Below, piece after piece: positions 15,945 to 23,565 of a stretch of DNA of 64,000 bases (within the stretch, counting starts at the first letter, position 1; each line of letters opens with the position of its first letter). Under the pieces are notes generated by a model. That model made no database searches, was not told the DNA's origin, and was given only the letters and a program-made list of their open reading frames with translations. Origin of the DNA: Symbioplanes lichenis (GTDB lineage Bacteria; Actinomycetota; Actinomycetes; Mycobacteriales; Micromonosporaceae); NCBI RefSeq assembly GCF_030709675.1, contig NZ_JAUZQD010000017.1:181035-245034 (forward strand), given 5' to 3'. The position numbers were made by a program, and so were the translations under genes.

Positions 15945-16676
15945 TCAAGAAAGGTTGCACGGCTCCAGCGAGTCGTTGTAGCCGTTGCTGAAGGCCTGGG
16001 TGCGCTGCCGCGCGGTCCCGTGCGCCCCCTCGGCGAACCACGGCTGCCCGGGGTCGTCGCCGACCGCCTCCAGGCCCGCCGCCAGCTCCGACAGGTCGCC
16101 GTCCTCCAGCTTGAGCCGGCCCTGCTTCTCCATGTCGCCGATGTACGCGCCGGCCATGCAGTCGGCCTGCAGCTCCTGTTCGATCGTGAACTGCTTCTGG
16201 ATGCTCAGGCGACGCTGGATGGCGTGGGCGTACTCGTGGCCGAGCAGGTAGAAGATGAACGCGTCGCCGATCTGCCGGAAGGCCTGGAACGCCCAGTCGG
16301 AGTCGTACGCGATGAAGTCCCCGGCCGAGCAGTAGGCCGCGTTGTTGAGGCCGAGCCCCTGGCCGCCGCAGTCGACCTCGCCCTCCCGGTCGTAGGGGAT
16401 CAGCTCCGCGATCGGCTCGAAGCGCAGGCCGGACCGCTGGAACTCCGCGCCCCAGTAGACCTCGGCGATCTCGCGCGCGTCGCCGACGTCGGACTCGAAC
16501 TCCTCGACCGTGTCCGTGCCGTCGACGTCGGGGTCCAGGGTGGTGGCCGCGGTGGCGCCCGGGTCGGCGCGGGGGCGCTCGGCGGCGGGGTCCGACCGGG
16601 GCGCGGAGACACAGCCGAGGGCGGTGATGACCGCGACGGCCAGAACCACCGGGACGAGGCGGCGACGGTGCGGCAT
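15945..16676 (-). CDS. Neutral zinc metallopeptidase, exported (probable lipoprotein)
   Basis: The 243-residue protein begins MPHRRRLVPVVLAVAVITALGC. The basic N-terminus, hydrophobic stretch and Cys at 22 look like an export signal with an imperfect lipobox (ALGC). The catalytic site is LLGHEYAHAIQRR with HExxH near 150, and the third ligand is probably the Glu in EQELQADCMAGAY. This fits the YpfJ/Zn_peptidase family of putative neutral zinc metallopeptidases. ATG at 16676 has GGAGGAC just upstream, so the 20 extra codons of the longer open frame are rejected. Confidence 0.85.
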   Translation of the reverse strand: MPHRRRLVPVVLAVAVITALGCVSAPRSDPAAERPRADPGATAATTLDPDVDGTDTVEEFESDVGDAREIAEVYWGAEFQRSGLRFEPIAELIPYDREGEVDCGGQGLGLNNAAYCSAGDFIAYDSDWAFQAFRQIGDAFIFYLLGHEYAHAIQRRLSIQKQFTIEQELQADCMAGAYIGDMEKQGRLKLEDGDLSELAAGLEAVGDDPGQPWFAEGAHGTARQRTQAFSNGYNDSLEPCNLS

Positions 16677-16738
16677 AGAAGTCCTCCGGGCCGGTGACGG
16701 GGGACTTCCACGATACGGAAGGCGTAGGTTGATCACTC

Positions 16739-17467
16739 ATGCGAGTCGAGGACGTTTTTCCCGAGACGGTACGGCCCGTGCGCCGGCCGTGGCTCGTACA
16801 GAGCTGGCGTGACCTGGCGTTCCTGCACTGGGCGGTGCCACCGGAGACGGTCGCGCCGCTGCTGCCCGCGGGGAGTGGGCCCGACACGCTCGGCGGGGTG
16901 ACGTACGTGGGACTGATCGGTTTTCGCATGGTCGGCCTCGGGCTGCTGCGCGGGCCGGGGCTGCCGTGGCTGGGGACGTTCTGCGAGACGAACGTCCGGC
17001 TCTACAGCGTGGACGGTCAGGGCCGGCGCGCGGTCGTCTTCCGGTCGCTGGACGCCGAGCGGCTGATCCCGGTGCTGACGGCGCAGGCCACGCTCCGGCT
17101 GCCGTACAAATGGTCGCGCATGCGCTTGCGCAAGGACGGCGACCTCGTGCGCTACACCTGCCGGCGGCGCCCGTCCGGGCCGTCGTCCGATTTTTCGGTA
17201 CGCGTCGGAGCGCCGATCCCCGGCCCGACGGCCCTCGAGTTCTTCCTCACCGCGCGCTGGGGTCTGCACACCCGCGCCTGGGGCCGGACTCTGCACCTGC
17301 CGAACGAGCATCCCCGGTGGCCGTTGCACCGGGCCGAGCTCGTCGACCTGCACGACGAACTCGTTCCCGCGGCCGGCCTCCCCGCGCCGGTCCGCCCGCC
17401 CGACAGCGTGCTCTACTCCCCCGGCGTCCCGGTCACGTTCGGCGCCCCCGGAGTCGCCGCACGCTGA
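16739..17467 (+). CDS. YqjF family protein (DUF2071)
   Basis: The 242-residue protein matches DUF2071/YqjF by its N-terminal RPWLVQSWRDLAFLHWAVPP, the LLPAG and YVGLIGFRM phrases, the FCETNVRLYSVDGQGRRAVVF strand pair and the late FLTARWGLHTR. The family is acetoacetate-decarboxylase-like in fold, but no reaction is established. It is cytoplasmic with no membrane segment, and divergent from the peptidase gene. No operon partner follows. Confidence 0.85.
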   Translation: MRVEDVFPETVRPVRRPWLVQSWRDLAFLHWAVPPETVAPLLPAGSGPDTLGGVTYVGLIGFRMVGLGLLRGPGLPWLGTFCETNVRLYSVDGQGRRAVVFRSLDAERLIPVLTAQATLRLPYKWSRMRLRKDGDLVRYTCRRRPSGPSSDFSVRVGAPIPGPTALEFFLTARWGLHTRAWGRTLHLPNEHPRWPLHRAELVDLHDELVPAAGLPAPVRPPDSVLYSPGVPVTFGAPGVAAR

Positions 17468-17557
17468 GAAGCGCCCCCGCGGTCGCCACGAGCTGCGAAG
17501 CGCTCCCGCGGTCGCCGCGAGCTGAAGAAGCGCCCGGGAAGCGCCGCCAAAAAAGCC

Positions 17558-18166
17558 CTACTTCCCTTCGGGCACGTGCTCCTGGATGTCGTCGTAGCCG
17601 GCCGGGGCGGGCGCGGGCCCCGGGGCATAGATCACCCGGATGACGCCGGTCGGGAACACCTCGGTCGCGGTCACCGTCAGGTGGTAGGGCGCGTCCCCCT
17701 CGTCGAACAGCTTGCGTCCCTTGCGGGCGGCCACCGGGTGCACGAGCAGCCGCAGCTCGTCGAGCAGCCCGGCGGCGAGCAGCTGCTGCACCACCGAGAT
17801 CGACCCGGGCACCAGAATGCCCTGGGCCTCCGTCTTGAGCGCGGTCACCGCCTCCACCAAACCGCCCCGGAGCAGCTCGGAGCCGCGCCAGCCGAACTCC
17901 AGCGGCTGCCGCGAGACGACGACCTTGCGCAGGTCGCCCAGCTGCTTGGCGAACGGCGCGTCCTCGCCGCCCGCGGCCTCCCGCCCGGGCCACGCGCCGG
18001 CGAAGCTGTCGTAGGTCACGCGGCCGATCAGCAGCGTGTCGGCGGTGTCGTAGTCCTCGCTGACCGCGCGGCCCATGTTCTCGTCGAAGTAGGGGAAGTG
18101 CCAGGCGGGGTCGATCTCGGCCACACCGTCGGCCGAGACGAACAACGTGGAGATGACCTTGGACAT
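17558..18166 (-). CDS. Dihydrofolate reductase family protein (RibD C-terminal-like)
   Basis: The 202-residue protein has the DHFR/RibD reductase fold: VISTLFVSADGV at the N-terminus, TLLIGRVTYDSFAGAWP near 44-60, VVVSRQPLE, and LVPGSISVVQQLLAAGLLDELRLLVHPV. It probably uses NAD(P)H on an unknown pterin-like or other substrate and is not a housekeeping DHFR. It is the last gene of the ArsR operon. In related genomes ArsR, SRPBCC and this reductase often stand together, and here the SRPBCC gene is reduced to a stub. Confidence 0.87.
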   Translation of the reverse strand: MSKVISTLFVSADGVAEIDPAWHFPYFDENMGRAVSEDYDTADTLLIGRVTYDSFAGAWPGREAAGGEDAPFAKQLGDLRKVVVSRQPLEFGWRGSELLRGGLVEAVTALKTEAQGILVPGSISVVQQLLAAGLLDELRLLVHPVAARKGRKLFDEGDAPYHLTVTATEVFPTGVIRVIYAPGPAPAPAGYDDIQEHVPEGK

Positions 18167-18182
18167 GACGAAGGCTCCTCAG

Positions 18183-18265
18183 CGAAAGCGCGAAACAGCG
18201 GACGAAGCGAACGAAGCGAATGAAGCGACGAAGCGAACGAAGCGAACGAAGCAGCGGACGAAGAG
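18183..18265. repeat. Degenerate 9-bp repeats (GAACGAAGC) in a deletion scar
   Basis: About eight imperfect units of GAACGAAGC or variants (GAATGAAGC, GGACGAAGC) fill the gap between the reductase gene and the SRPBCC stub. They are AG-rich on the plus strand, unlike flanking sequence. They could have promoted or followed the deletion of the missing gene. Confidence 0.75.
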
Positions 18266-18266
18266 C

Positions 18267-18338
18267 TCAGCCGGCGAGACAGCGAACGGATCGCGGCGCG
18301 TCGAAGATGCGGGTGAGAACCAGATCGGTGTCGCTCAT
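18267..18338 (-). pseudogene. SRPBCC/AHSA1-type gene stub (23 codons left)
   Basis: The ATG at 18338 overlaps the stop of the arsR-type gene (ATGA), the usual coupling of ArsR-SRPBCC pairs. The product starts MSDTDLVLTRIFDAPR, the canonical N-terminus of SRPBCC/AHSA1 proteins, then breaks into SVRCLAG and stops. The expected length is about 150 residues. The rest of the gene is missing: only the 9-bp repeats lie between it and the reductase gene. This is an internal deletion, not a sequencing frameshift, because no downstream SRPBCC sequence remains in any frame. Confidence 0.8.
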
Positions 18339-18673
18339 GATGACTCCTCGTTCTCCTGCAGACGGCGAAGGTGGGCGTCGAGCCGGCGGAAGCTCTCGTC
18401 CCAGAAGCGGCGGTAACGGTCCATCCACTCGGTCGCCTCGCGCAGCGGCTCCGCCTCGAGCCGGCTCGACCGCCACTGCGCGGTGCGGCTGCGGCTGATC
18501 AGGCCGGCGTGCTCCAGCACCTTCAGGTGGCGGGAGATCGCCGGGAGGCTGATCGCGAACGGCTCCGCCAGCTCGGACACGGTCGCCTCGCCCTCCGCGA
18601 GCCGCGCCAGGATGGCCCGGCGGGTCGGGTCGGCGAGCGCCGCGAAGATCAGGCTGAGCCGGTCGGTGGCCAC
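18335..18673 (-). CDS. ArsR-family winged-helix repressor
   Basis: The 112-residue regulator has FAALADPTRRAILARLAEGE and the recognition helix region LPAISRHLKVLEHAGLISRSR. It lacks the metal-binding ELCVCDL motif, so it belongs to the non-metal ArsR group that usually controls an SRPBCC gene and sometimes a DHFR-like gene. GTG at 18673 gives the family N-terminus (ATDRLSLIF) and has GAGGTG 9 nt upstream; an earlier in-frame GTG at 18685 is possible. The promoter contains a perfect GTTAATTAAC palindrome. Confidence 0.88.
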   Translation of the reverse strand: MATDRLSLIFAALADPTRRAILARLAEGEATVSELAEPFAISLPAISRHLKVLEHAGLISRSRTAQWRSSRLEAEPLREATEWMDRYRRFWDESFRRLDAHLRRLQENEESS

Positions 18674-18677
18674 TGCG

Positions 18678-18713
18678 TTTAACACCTCGGTTAATTAACG
18701 GACGCGTTAAACA
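18678..18713. promoter_or_regulatory. AT-rich palindromic operator of the ArsR operon
   Basis: A perfect 10-bp palindrome GTTAATTAAC is at 18690-18699, flanked by GTTTAAC near 18678 and CGTTAAAC near 18705, all variants of the half-site GTTAA/TTAAC. Such AT-rich sequence is striking in this genome and lies directly upstream of the repressor gene, so autoregulation is likely. Confidence 0.6.
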
Positions 18714-18745
18714 TAGGCAGGCCGGGCGACGGCGTCAAGGGGAAG

Positions 18746-19291
18746 TCAGACTCGCGAGGGAATGCGGCGGTGCAGCTCCGCCAGCAGGACGTCCGGGCCC
18801 GGGGACATGAGCCCCACGTCGACCACGAAGGCGGGGTGGCCCGCCCGGTGCAGCATCCGCGGCTTGCGGCCCGGGCCGGGCAGCTCGGTGACCGCGTCGA
18901 GGCTCGACGGGGTGATCACCAGCTCGGTGAAGGGCCCCCAGCGGCGCAGGCCGACCGACGCGATCGCGTCCCAGGGCATGTGCACGCCGTGGCGGCCGGT
19001 GGCGCCGAAGTCGATGCCGAGGACCGAGCTCTTGAGCCAGCCGAGCCTGTTCCAGGCGACGAGCAGCACCAGGCTCGCAGTCACCACGGGCGCGATGAGC
19101 AGCATCTCGGCGATCCAGGGGATGTCGGCCCCCGACGGGTACGTGCCCAGGGCCGCCCGCACGCCGAGATAGACGGCCACGCACCACACCCACACCAGCG
19201 CGATCACCCAGAGCATGGTCACGAAGACCATGCCGCGGGGCTGGAAGAACGTCGTCGCGTCCTCGCCGACCTCGAGCGGGTGATCCTCCAC
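18746..19291 (-). CDS. Two-helix membrane protein with PH-like C-terminal domain
   Basis: The 181-residue protein has a short acidic N-terminus, a membrane helix around 20-45 (VFVTMLWVIALVWVWCVAVYL) and a second around 62-82 (IAEMLLIAPVVTASLVLLVAW). A soluble C-terminal half follows, whose strands (GVHMPWDAIASVGLRRW, ELVITPSSLDAV) resemble bacterial PH-type membrane proteins. Function is unknown. GTG near 19291 is preferred because the frame upstream is not conserved-looking. It is monocistronic. Confidence 0.7.
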   Translation of the reverse strand: MEDHPLEVGEDATTFFQPRGMVFVTMLWVIALVWVWCVAVYLGVRAALGTYPSGADIPWIAEMLLIAPVVTASLVLLVAWNRLGWLKSSVLGIDFGATGRHGVHMPWDAIASVGLRRWGPFTELVITPSSLDAVTELPGPGRKPRMLHRAGHPAFVVDVGLMSPGPDVLLAELHRRIPSRV

Positions 19292-19340
19292 TCCGCCATT
19301 ATGCGTGAAATGTCCGGCCCGCCACCCGAGAACGAGCAAC

Positions 19341-19370
19341 GGCCCGCCGCCCGGGAACGGGCGACGGGCC
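19341..19370 (-). terminator. Stem-loop after the phospholipid synthase gene
   Basis: A 13-bp inverted repeat with one mismatch (GGCCCGTCGCCCG against CGGGCGGCGGGCC, minus strand) and a 4-nt loop begins 17 nt after the stop of the CDP-alcohol phosphatidyltransferase gene. Confidence 0.6.
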
Positions 19371-19386
19371 GGGAGGAGCGAAAAGC

Positions 19387-20334
19387 TCAGTGGGCGGCGG
19401 GGATCTGCGACAGCACGACGGTGTCGTCCTCGTCCACCACGTCCACCACGGCGTCCTCGTCGTCCAGGTCCGCGACCGCCGGCGCGAGACCGGCCGCGAC
19501 GGGCGCCGGGATCTTGGCCAGCTCGCGGTAGTAGTTCTGGGTCGCCGAGTAGAGCTTGTAGATCAGCAGCAGCTCGAAGGCCAGCAGCAGCACCGAGGCC
19601 AGGATCGTCACCGGCAGCACCAGCGAGGTGAGCGGCGCGACGATGAAGACGAACATCTGGAACTCGATGCCGCTGAACACGTGCGCCCGGATGCGGCGCT
19701 TGACCAGGGCCTCGCGCAGCTTCGCGAAGGTGCCGTGGCGCTGCCGGAAGTCGGCCTCGGCGGCGCTGACCACCGGCGCGTCATCGGCCGGGGCGGGCTC
19801 GGGCGCGATGCCCGCCTCGAGCCGGGCGGCCTCGAGCCGGCGCCGCATGTCGCCCTTGACCTTGCCCATCTGCAGGGCGTTCAGGTAGCGGAACATGTCG
19901 AGGAAGATGACCACACCGGCGAGCCAGAGGAACGCGATGTTGTCGGTCTTCGCGTACTGGCCGACCATGAGCGCCACCGCGCAGACCACCACGCGGAGCC
20001 GGTCGAAGACGTAGTCGAACCAGGCGCCGAAGAGCGAGCCGTTGCCCTTGAGCCGGGCGATCTTGCCGTCCATGCAGTCCAGCACGAAGCTGAAGTGGAA
20101 GACGATCGCGCCGGCGACCAGCCACTTGTAGTCGCCGAGGGCGAAGAACCACGCCGCGACCGCCCCCAGCACGAAGGCGCCCGTGGTCACCAGGTTGGGC
20201 GTGACCCAGCGCAGCGGGGCGACCAGCTGGACCAGCCGCGAGGCCAGCGGATCGACCAGGAGCACGGTCCACCACGCGTCGCGCTCCTTGTACGTGCGCG
20301 CGCGGATCTCACTCAGCGTGAACCGTTCAGCCAT
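19387..20334 (-). CDS. CDP-alcohol phosphatidyltransferase family membrane protein
   Basis: The 315-residue protein carries the complete signature D-x2-DG-x2-AR-x8-G-x3-D-x3-D (DCMDGKIAR...GAWFDYVFDR, about residues 88-110). This defines enzymes that join a CDP-activated lipid to an alcohol. About six membrane helices are visible, with a long cytoplasmic loop around 165-210 and an acidic C-terminal tail (DLDDEDAVVDVVDEDD). It is longer than the usual PgsA (about 200 residues), so the acceptor alcohol is uncertain. ATG at 20334 gives MAERFTLSEIRARTYKERDAW; the upstream frame is AT-rich and non-coding. Confidence 0.88.
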   Translation of the reverse strand: MAERFTLSEIRARTYKERDAWWTVLLVDPLASRLVQLVAPLRWVTPNLVTTGAFVLGAVAAWFFALGDYKWLVAGAIVFHFSFVLDCMDGKIARLKGNGSLFGAWFDYVFDRLRVVVCAVALMVGQYAKTDNIAFLWLAGVVIFLDMFRYLNALQMGKVKGDMRRRLEAARLEAGIAPEPAPADDAPVVSAAEADFRQRHGTFAKLREALVKRRIRAHVFSGIEFQMFVFIVAPLTSLVLPVTILASVLLLAFELLLIYKLYSATQNYYRELAKIPAPVAAGLAPAVADLDDEDAVVDVVDEDDTVVLSQIPAAH

Positions 20335-20409
20335 GCCCAACTCCACCCAGATGACCATTACGTGAATAAGAGACGACTGGCATCGTACGAGCCCGCGCAA
20401 GTCCCGAGA

Positions 20410-21048
20410 TCAGGTGAACTCGAGGAGAACGGCGAGGACCGGCAGCGCGGCCACCACGAGCCCTGCCCCGGTCCCCCGGTACGGCTTGCTGAGCAGGCAC
20501 AACAGCCCCGTCACCAGCTCGGCGAGGGCCACCAGGCGCAGGGCTGTGGCCGTACCGTTGCCGTCAGTCAGCAAGAGTGCCGCGACGCCCAGCGCCACCG
20601 GGGCACCCACCGCGCCCACTCCCCCGAGGAAGCCGAGCGTCGCCAGGGGCGGGGAGGCCGCTTCGAGGATCGCGTCACCGAAGAAGCCGGGCGCCGGGGC
20701 GAGCCGGAGGACGTACCCCCGGGTGTCGCAAGCCTCCAGACCGGGCGCCGCCTCGCCGCGCCGGACCCGCAGCCCGGCCCGCGTCCAGAAGTCCTCCTGC
20801 GTGGCCGCGAGCTCCGGCCACGCCAGGGGCACGTCGCGCAGCAGCAGACTCCGTGAGTAACGCCACGTGCCGTCCGCCGCCCGCACCGGTCCGCGGCCGT
20901 GCGCCACCGGGGTGACCGCGAGCCCGGACGCCGCCAGCACCCACGTCAGCCGGCGCTCCACCCCGGCCGCCCGGCGCCGTGCGGGGCCCAGCCGCCAGCC
21001 CAGGGCCACGACGACCGGGGCGGTGACCGCTATCACATACAGGGCCAT
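20410..21048 (-). CDS. Membrane protein with MauE/DoxX-like C-terminus, unknown function
   Basis: The 212-residue protein has an N-terminal hydrophobic helix (ALYVIAVTAPVVVALGWRL), a soluble middle part of about 100 residues, and two or three hydrophobic segments at the C-terminus (ATLGFLGGVGAVGAPVALGVAALLL, LVVAALPVLAVLLEF). I do not recognise a family with confidence. The start ATG at 21048 has GGCAGGACGG upstream and is preferred to ATG at 21063, which has no ribosome site. Confidence 0.6.
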   Translation of the reverse strand: MALYVIAVTAPVVVALGWRLGPARRRAAGVERRLTWVLAASGLAVTPVAHGRGPVRAADGTWRYSRSLLLRDVPLAWPELAATQEDFWTRAGLRVRRGEAAPGLEACDTRGYVLRLAPAPGFFGDAILEAASPPLATLGFLGGVGAVGAPVALGVAALLLTDGNGTATALRLVALAELVTGLLCLLSKPYRGTGAGLVVAALPVLAVLLEFT

Positions 21049-21212
21049 CGCCGTCCTGCCCATGGTCGCAGTGTGGCTGCTGGGACGCCGGGTGTCCGGC
21101 GATCGGCCCAACCGGCGTACCCCGTGTGTGGGACAGCGGTGGTTGGCTCGTCCCGCCCGCCGTGTCAGGATGCGGCGGACGAGTCGGCCGGACGGCCGGG
21201 ACGGGGGCACGC

Positions 21213-21761
21213 GTGGACGCCGAGCACGTCGCGGACGACCTGGCCGGGGTGCTGCTGACCGAGGAGCAGATCCTCACCCGCGTCGGCGAGCTGGCCCGCG
21301 AGATCGCCAAGGACTACGCGAGCCGCGACATCGTGCTCATCGGCGTCCTCGGCGGCGCCGCCACCTTCACCGTCGACCTGGCCCGCGCCCTCGAGACGCA
21401 GGTCGAGATCGGCTGGATGGCGTTGCGCTCCTACACGACGAGCAAGCGCAGCTCCGGCTCGCTGCGCCTGCTCAAGGACCTCGACCTCGACATCGAGGGC
21501 CGCGACGTCATCATCGTCGAGACAGTCGTCGACACCGGCCTGACCATGTCCTGGCTGCTGGGCAACCTCCGCACCCGCAACCCGGCGTCGGTCGCGGTGT
21601 GCGCGCTGCTCCGCAAGCCCGACAGCCCGGCCTTCGACGTCCCGGCCTACGTCGGCTTCGAGGTTCCGCCCGGCCTGATCGTCGGCTACGGCCTCGACTA
21701 CCGCGCCCGCTACCGCAACCTGCGCTGCGCCGCGATCCTCGCCCCGAGCGCCGTGACGTGA
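21213..21761 (+). CDS. Hypoxanthine phosphoribosyltransferase family protein, atypical motifs
   Basis: The 182-residue protein follows HPRT end to end: EEQILTRVGELAREIAKDY, LIGVLGGAATFTVDLARAL, SSGSLRLLKDLDLDIEGRDVI, VDTGLTMSWLL, VGYGLDYRARYRNLRCAAIL. Two normally conserved positions differ. The LKG of the pyrophosphate loop is LGG here, and the acidic pair before the PRPP loop (usually ED) is ET. It may be a divergent paralogue with altered or lost activity; a normal HPRT is expected elsewhere (next to tilS or ftsH). It is coupled to the next gene by GTGA overlap. Confidence 0.8.
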   Translation: MDAEHVADDLAGVLLTEEQILTRVGELAREIAKDYASRDIVLIGVLGGAATFTVDLARALETQVEIGWMALRSYTTSKRSSGSLRLLKDLDLDIEGRDVIIVETVVDTGLTMSWLLGNLRTRNPASVAVCALLRKPDSPAFDVPAYVGFEVPPGLIVGYGLDYRARYRNLRCAAILAPSAVT

Positions 21762-22297
21762 CGACGAACCCCTGGCTGGCCGGGCCGTCGCCCACCGCGC
21801 GGCTGCCCCGCGAGCGGCTCGAGGAGCGCATCCTCAACCTGCTCAGCTCGCAGAACATGTGCGTGCTGGCCACCGCCGGGCCGGCCGGGCCGCTCGCCAC
21901 GCCGATGCGCTACTTCCATCTCGGATTCACCTTGATCGTCACGGCGGCGCCCGGCACGCCCAAGTTGCGCAACATCGCCGCCGACCCGCGCGTGTCCGTG
22001 GGCGTCTTCGCGCCGCTGGTCGGGCAGGCGAGCAGCCGGGGCGCGCAGGTCTTCGGGCGGGCCCGGGTCCTGGCGCCGGGCGACGCGGAGTTCGAGGAGC
22101 ACTGGCCGGCCGTGCGGTGGCAGTCCGACCACGTCGAGCGCTCCCGGCCGCTGGACGAGCCGCCGCTCGGGCCGCTGGTGCTGATCCCGGCCGACCGGAT
22201 CGTCTACACCGAGCACTGGCTGCGGCGGGACGGCTTCGCGCCGCGGCAGTTCTGGGCTCAGAGCTCCTCGTCGGCCAGCATGTCCTGCGGGCGGTAA
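21758..22297 (+). CDS. Pyridoxamine 5'-phosphate oxidase-like flavin-binding protein
   Basis: The 179-residue protein is a split-barrel (PPOX-like) protein. LLSSQNMCVLATAGPAGPLATPMRYFHLGFTLIV and TPKLRNIAADPRVSVGVFAP are the typical strands that bind FMN, F420 or heme. The cofactor and substrate cannot be decided. GTG at 21758 overlaps the previous stop, so it is cotranslated with the HPRT-like gene. Its last 40 bp overlap, on the opposite strand, the 3' end of the small helix-turn-helix gene. Confidence 0.82.
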   Translation: MTTNPWLAGPSPTARLPRERLEERILNLLSSQNMCVLATAGPAGPLATPMRYFHLGFTLIVTAAPGTPKLRNIAADPRVSVGVFAPLVGQASSRGAQVFGRARVLAPGDAEFEEHWPAVRWQSDHVERSRPLDEPPLGPLVLIPADRIVYTEHWLRRDGFAPRQFWAQSSSSASMSCGR

Positions 22298-22461
22298 CGG
22301 CCGATCCAGACCTCGATGTCGGCCTTGCGCCAGACCTTGCCCATGGCCAGCTCGTCGTACGGCTCGGGAAAGTCGGCGGCCGCGGCGATCTGCTGGACCC
22401 GCTGACGGCTCACGCCCAGCCGCTCCTCGATCTCGCGCGCACCCATCAGGAACTTTCCCAT
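22258..22461 (-). CDS. Small AlpA/MerR-type helix-turn-helix protein
   Basis: This 67-residue protein consists mainly of a DNA-binding winged helix: GAREIEERLGVSRQRVQQIAAA, then PEPYDELAMGKVWRKADIEVWI. This pattern is shared by AlpA-like regulators and phage excisionases and is widespread as a stand-alone gene in actinobacteria. No integrase is nearby, so a prophage origin is not supported. ATG at 22461 is chosen because the longer frame is not conserved-looking. Its 3' end overlaps the convergent PPOX gene. Confidence 0.8.
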   Translation of the reverse strand: MGKFLMGAREIEERLGVSRQRVQQIAAAADFPEPYDELAMGKVWRKADIEVWIGRYRPQDMLADEEL

Positions 22462-22647
22462 GCCCAAGCATGGTTCCAAACCCGGTGTGGTCAGGGGACT
22501 ATCGGCACCGCACCGTTCGGCCGGAAACGTGGGCGAATGGCCCGTTTCACCTTGGGCGGCATCCGGGGAGGCGCGGCGCGGCCGCGCGGTGGGATCCGAT
22601 CGCGGCACGTAGGCTGGCGGGGTATCGAGGTACGAAAGGTTGGCACC

Positions 22648-23517
22648 GTGACAGAGTTCGACGGCCTACCCCTGCTGCGCTCCCCCGTGGCGATCGCCGC
22701 CTTCGAAGGGTGGAACGACGCCGCCGACGCGTCGACGGCCGCGGTGGAGCACCTCGAGCAGGTGTGGCAGGCCCGCGAGATCACCACCATCGACCCGGAG
22801 GAGTTCTACGACTTCCAGGTCAGCAGGCCGACCACGACCATGGCCGACGGCGAGACCCGCAAGATCGAGTGGCCCACCACCCGGTTCAGCGTGGCCAGCC
22901 CGCCCGGCACCGAGCGTGACGTCGTCCTGATCCGGGGCATCGAGCCGAGCATGAAGTGGCGCACCTTCTGCGAGCAGATCCTCGAGGTCTGCCACAGCCT
23001 GGAGGTCGACCGCATCATCCTGCTCGGGGCGCTGCTCGCGGACGTTCCCTACACGCGGCCCCTGCCGATCAGCGGCAGCGCGAGCAAGGAGGGGCTGGCG
23101 GAGAAGTACAAACTGGCGCTCACCCGCTACGAGGGCCCGACCGGCATCGTCGGCGTCCTGCAGGAGGCGGCGAACCACGCCGACCTGGAGGCGCTCTCGT
23201 TCTGGGTGCACGTCCCGCACTACGCGAACAACCCGCCCTGCCCCAAGGCGACGCTGGCCCTGCTCAGCCGGCTCGAGGACGTGCTCGACCTGCCCGTGCC
23301 CCTGGCCGACCTGGCCGAGGAGTCCGACGAGTGGGAGAAGCGCGTGCGCGCGGCCGCCGAGCAGGACGCGGAGCTCGGCGAATATGTCCGGGAGCTGGAG
23401 GAACGCGTCGGCGACGAGGGCATCACCCCGCTGACCGGCGACGAGATAGCGAGCGAGTTCGAGAAGTACCTGCGGCGCCGGGGCGGGTCGGCCGGCCCGA
23501 CCGCCGGGTCCTGGTGA
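22648..23517 (+). CDS. PAC2 family protein (proteasome assembly chaperone-like)
   Basis: The 289-residue protein matches the actinobacterial PAC2 family: DGLPLLRSPVAIAAFEGWNDAAD, then VLIRGIEPSMKWRTFCEQIL, RIILLGALLADVPYTRP, and ISGSASKEGLAEKY, with an acidic helical C-terminus. Eukaryotic PAC2 helps assemble the proteasome; a bacterial function is not established. The genome does have a Pup-proteasome (5' end of this window). GTG at 22648 gives the family N-terminus and has AAAGG 8-9 nt upstream. The frame open upstream of it is not conserved-looking. Confidence 0.88.
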   Translation: MTEFDGLPLLRSPVAIAAFEGWNDAADASTAAVEHLEQVWQAREITTIDPEEFYDFQVSRPTTTMADGETRKIEWPTTRFSVASPPGTERDVVLIRGIEPSMKWRTFCEQILEVCHSLEVDRIILLGALLADVPYTRPLPISGSASKEGLAEKYKLALTRYEGPTGIVGVLQEAANHADLEALSFWVHVPHYANNPPCPKATLALLSRLEDVLDLPVPLADLAEESDEWEKRVRAAAEQDAELGEYVRELEERVGDEGITPLTGDEIASEFEKYLRRRGGSAGPTAGSW

Positions 23518-23528
23518 GGTTCTGACGC

Positions 23529-23562
23529 CGGGCCGGCCCTCCCTCACAGGAGCGCCGGCCCG
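23529..23562. terminator. Bidirectional stem-loop between convergent genes
   Basis: A perfect 9-bp stem (CGGGCCGGC with GCCGGCCCG), further supported by flanking GAC/GTC, lies exactly in the 48-nt gap between the PAC2 stop and the stop of the convergent ABC permease. Confidence 0.65.
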
Positions 23563-23565
23563 TCT

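Noticed and set aside
18183..18265. Short regularly spaced repeats as a CRISPR array
   Set aside because: Units are 9 bp, degenerate, without spacers and without cas genes.
22258..22461. AlpA-like gene as a sign of a prophage
   Set aside because: No integrase, attachment site or phage structural gene nearby; this small gene is common in actinobacterial chromosomes.
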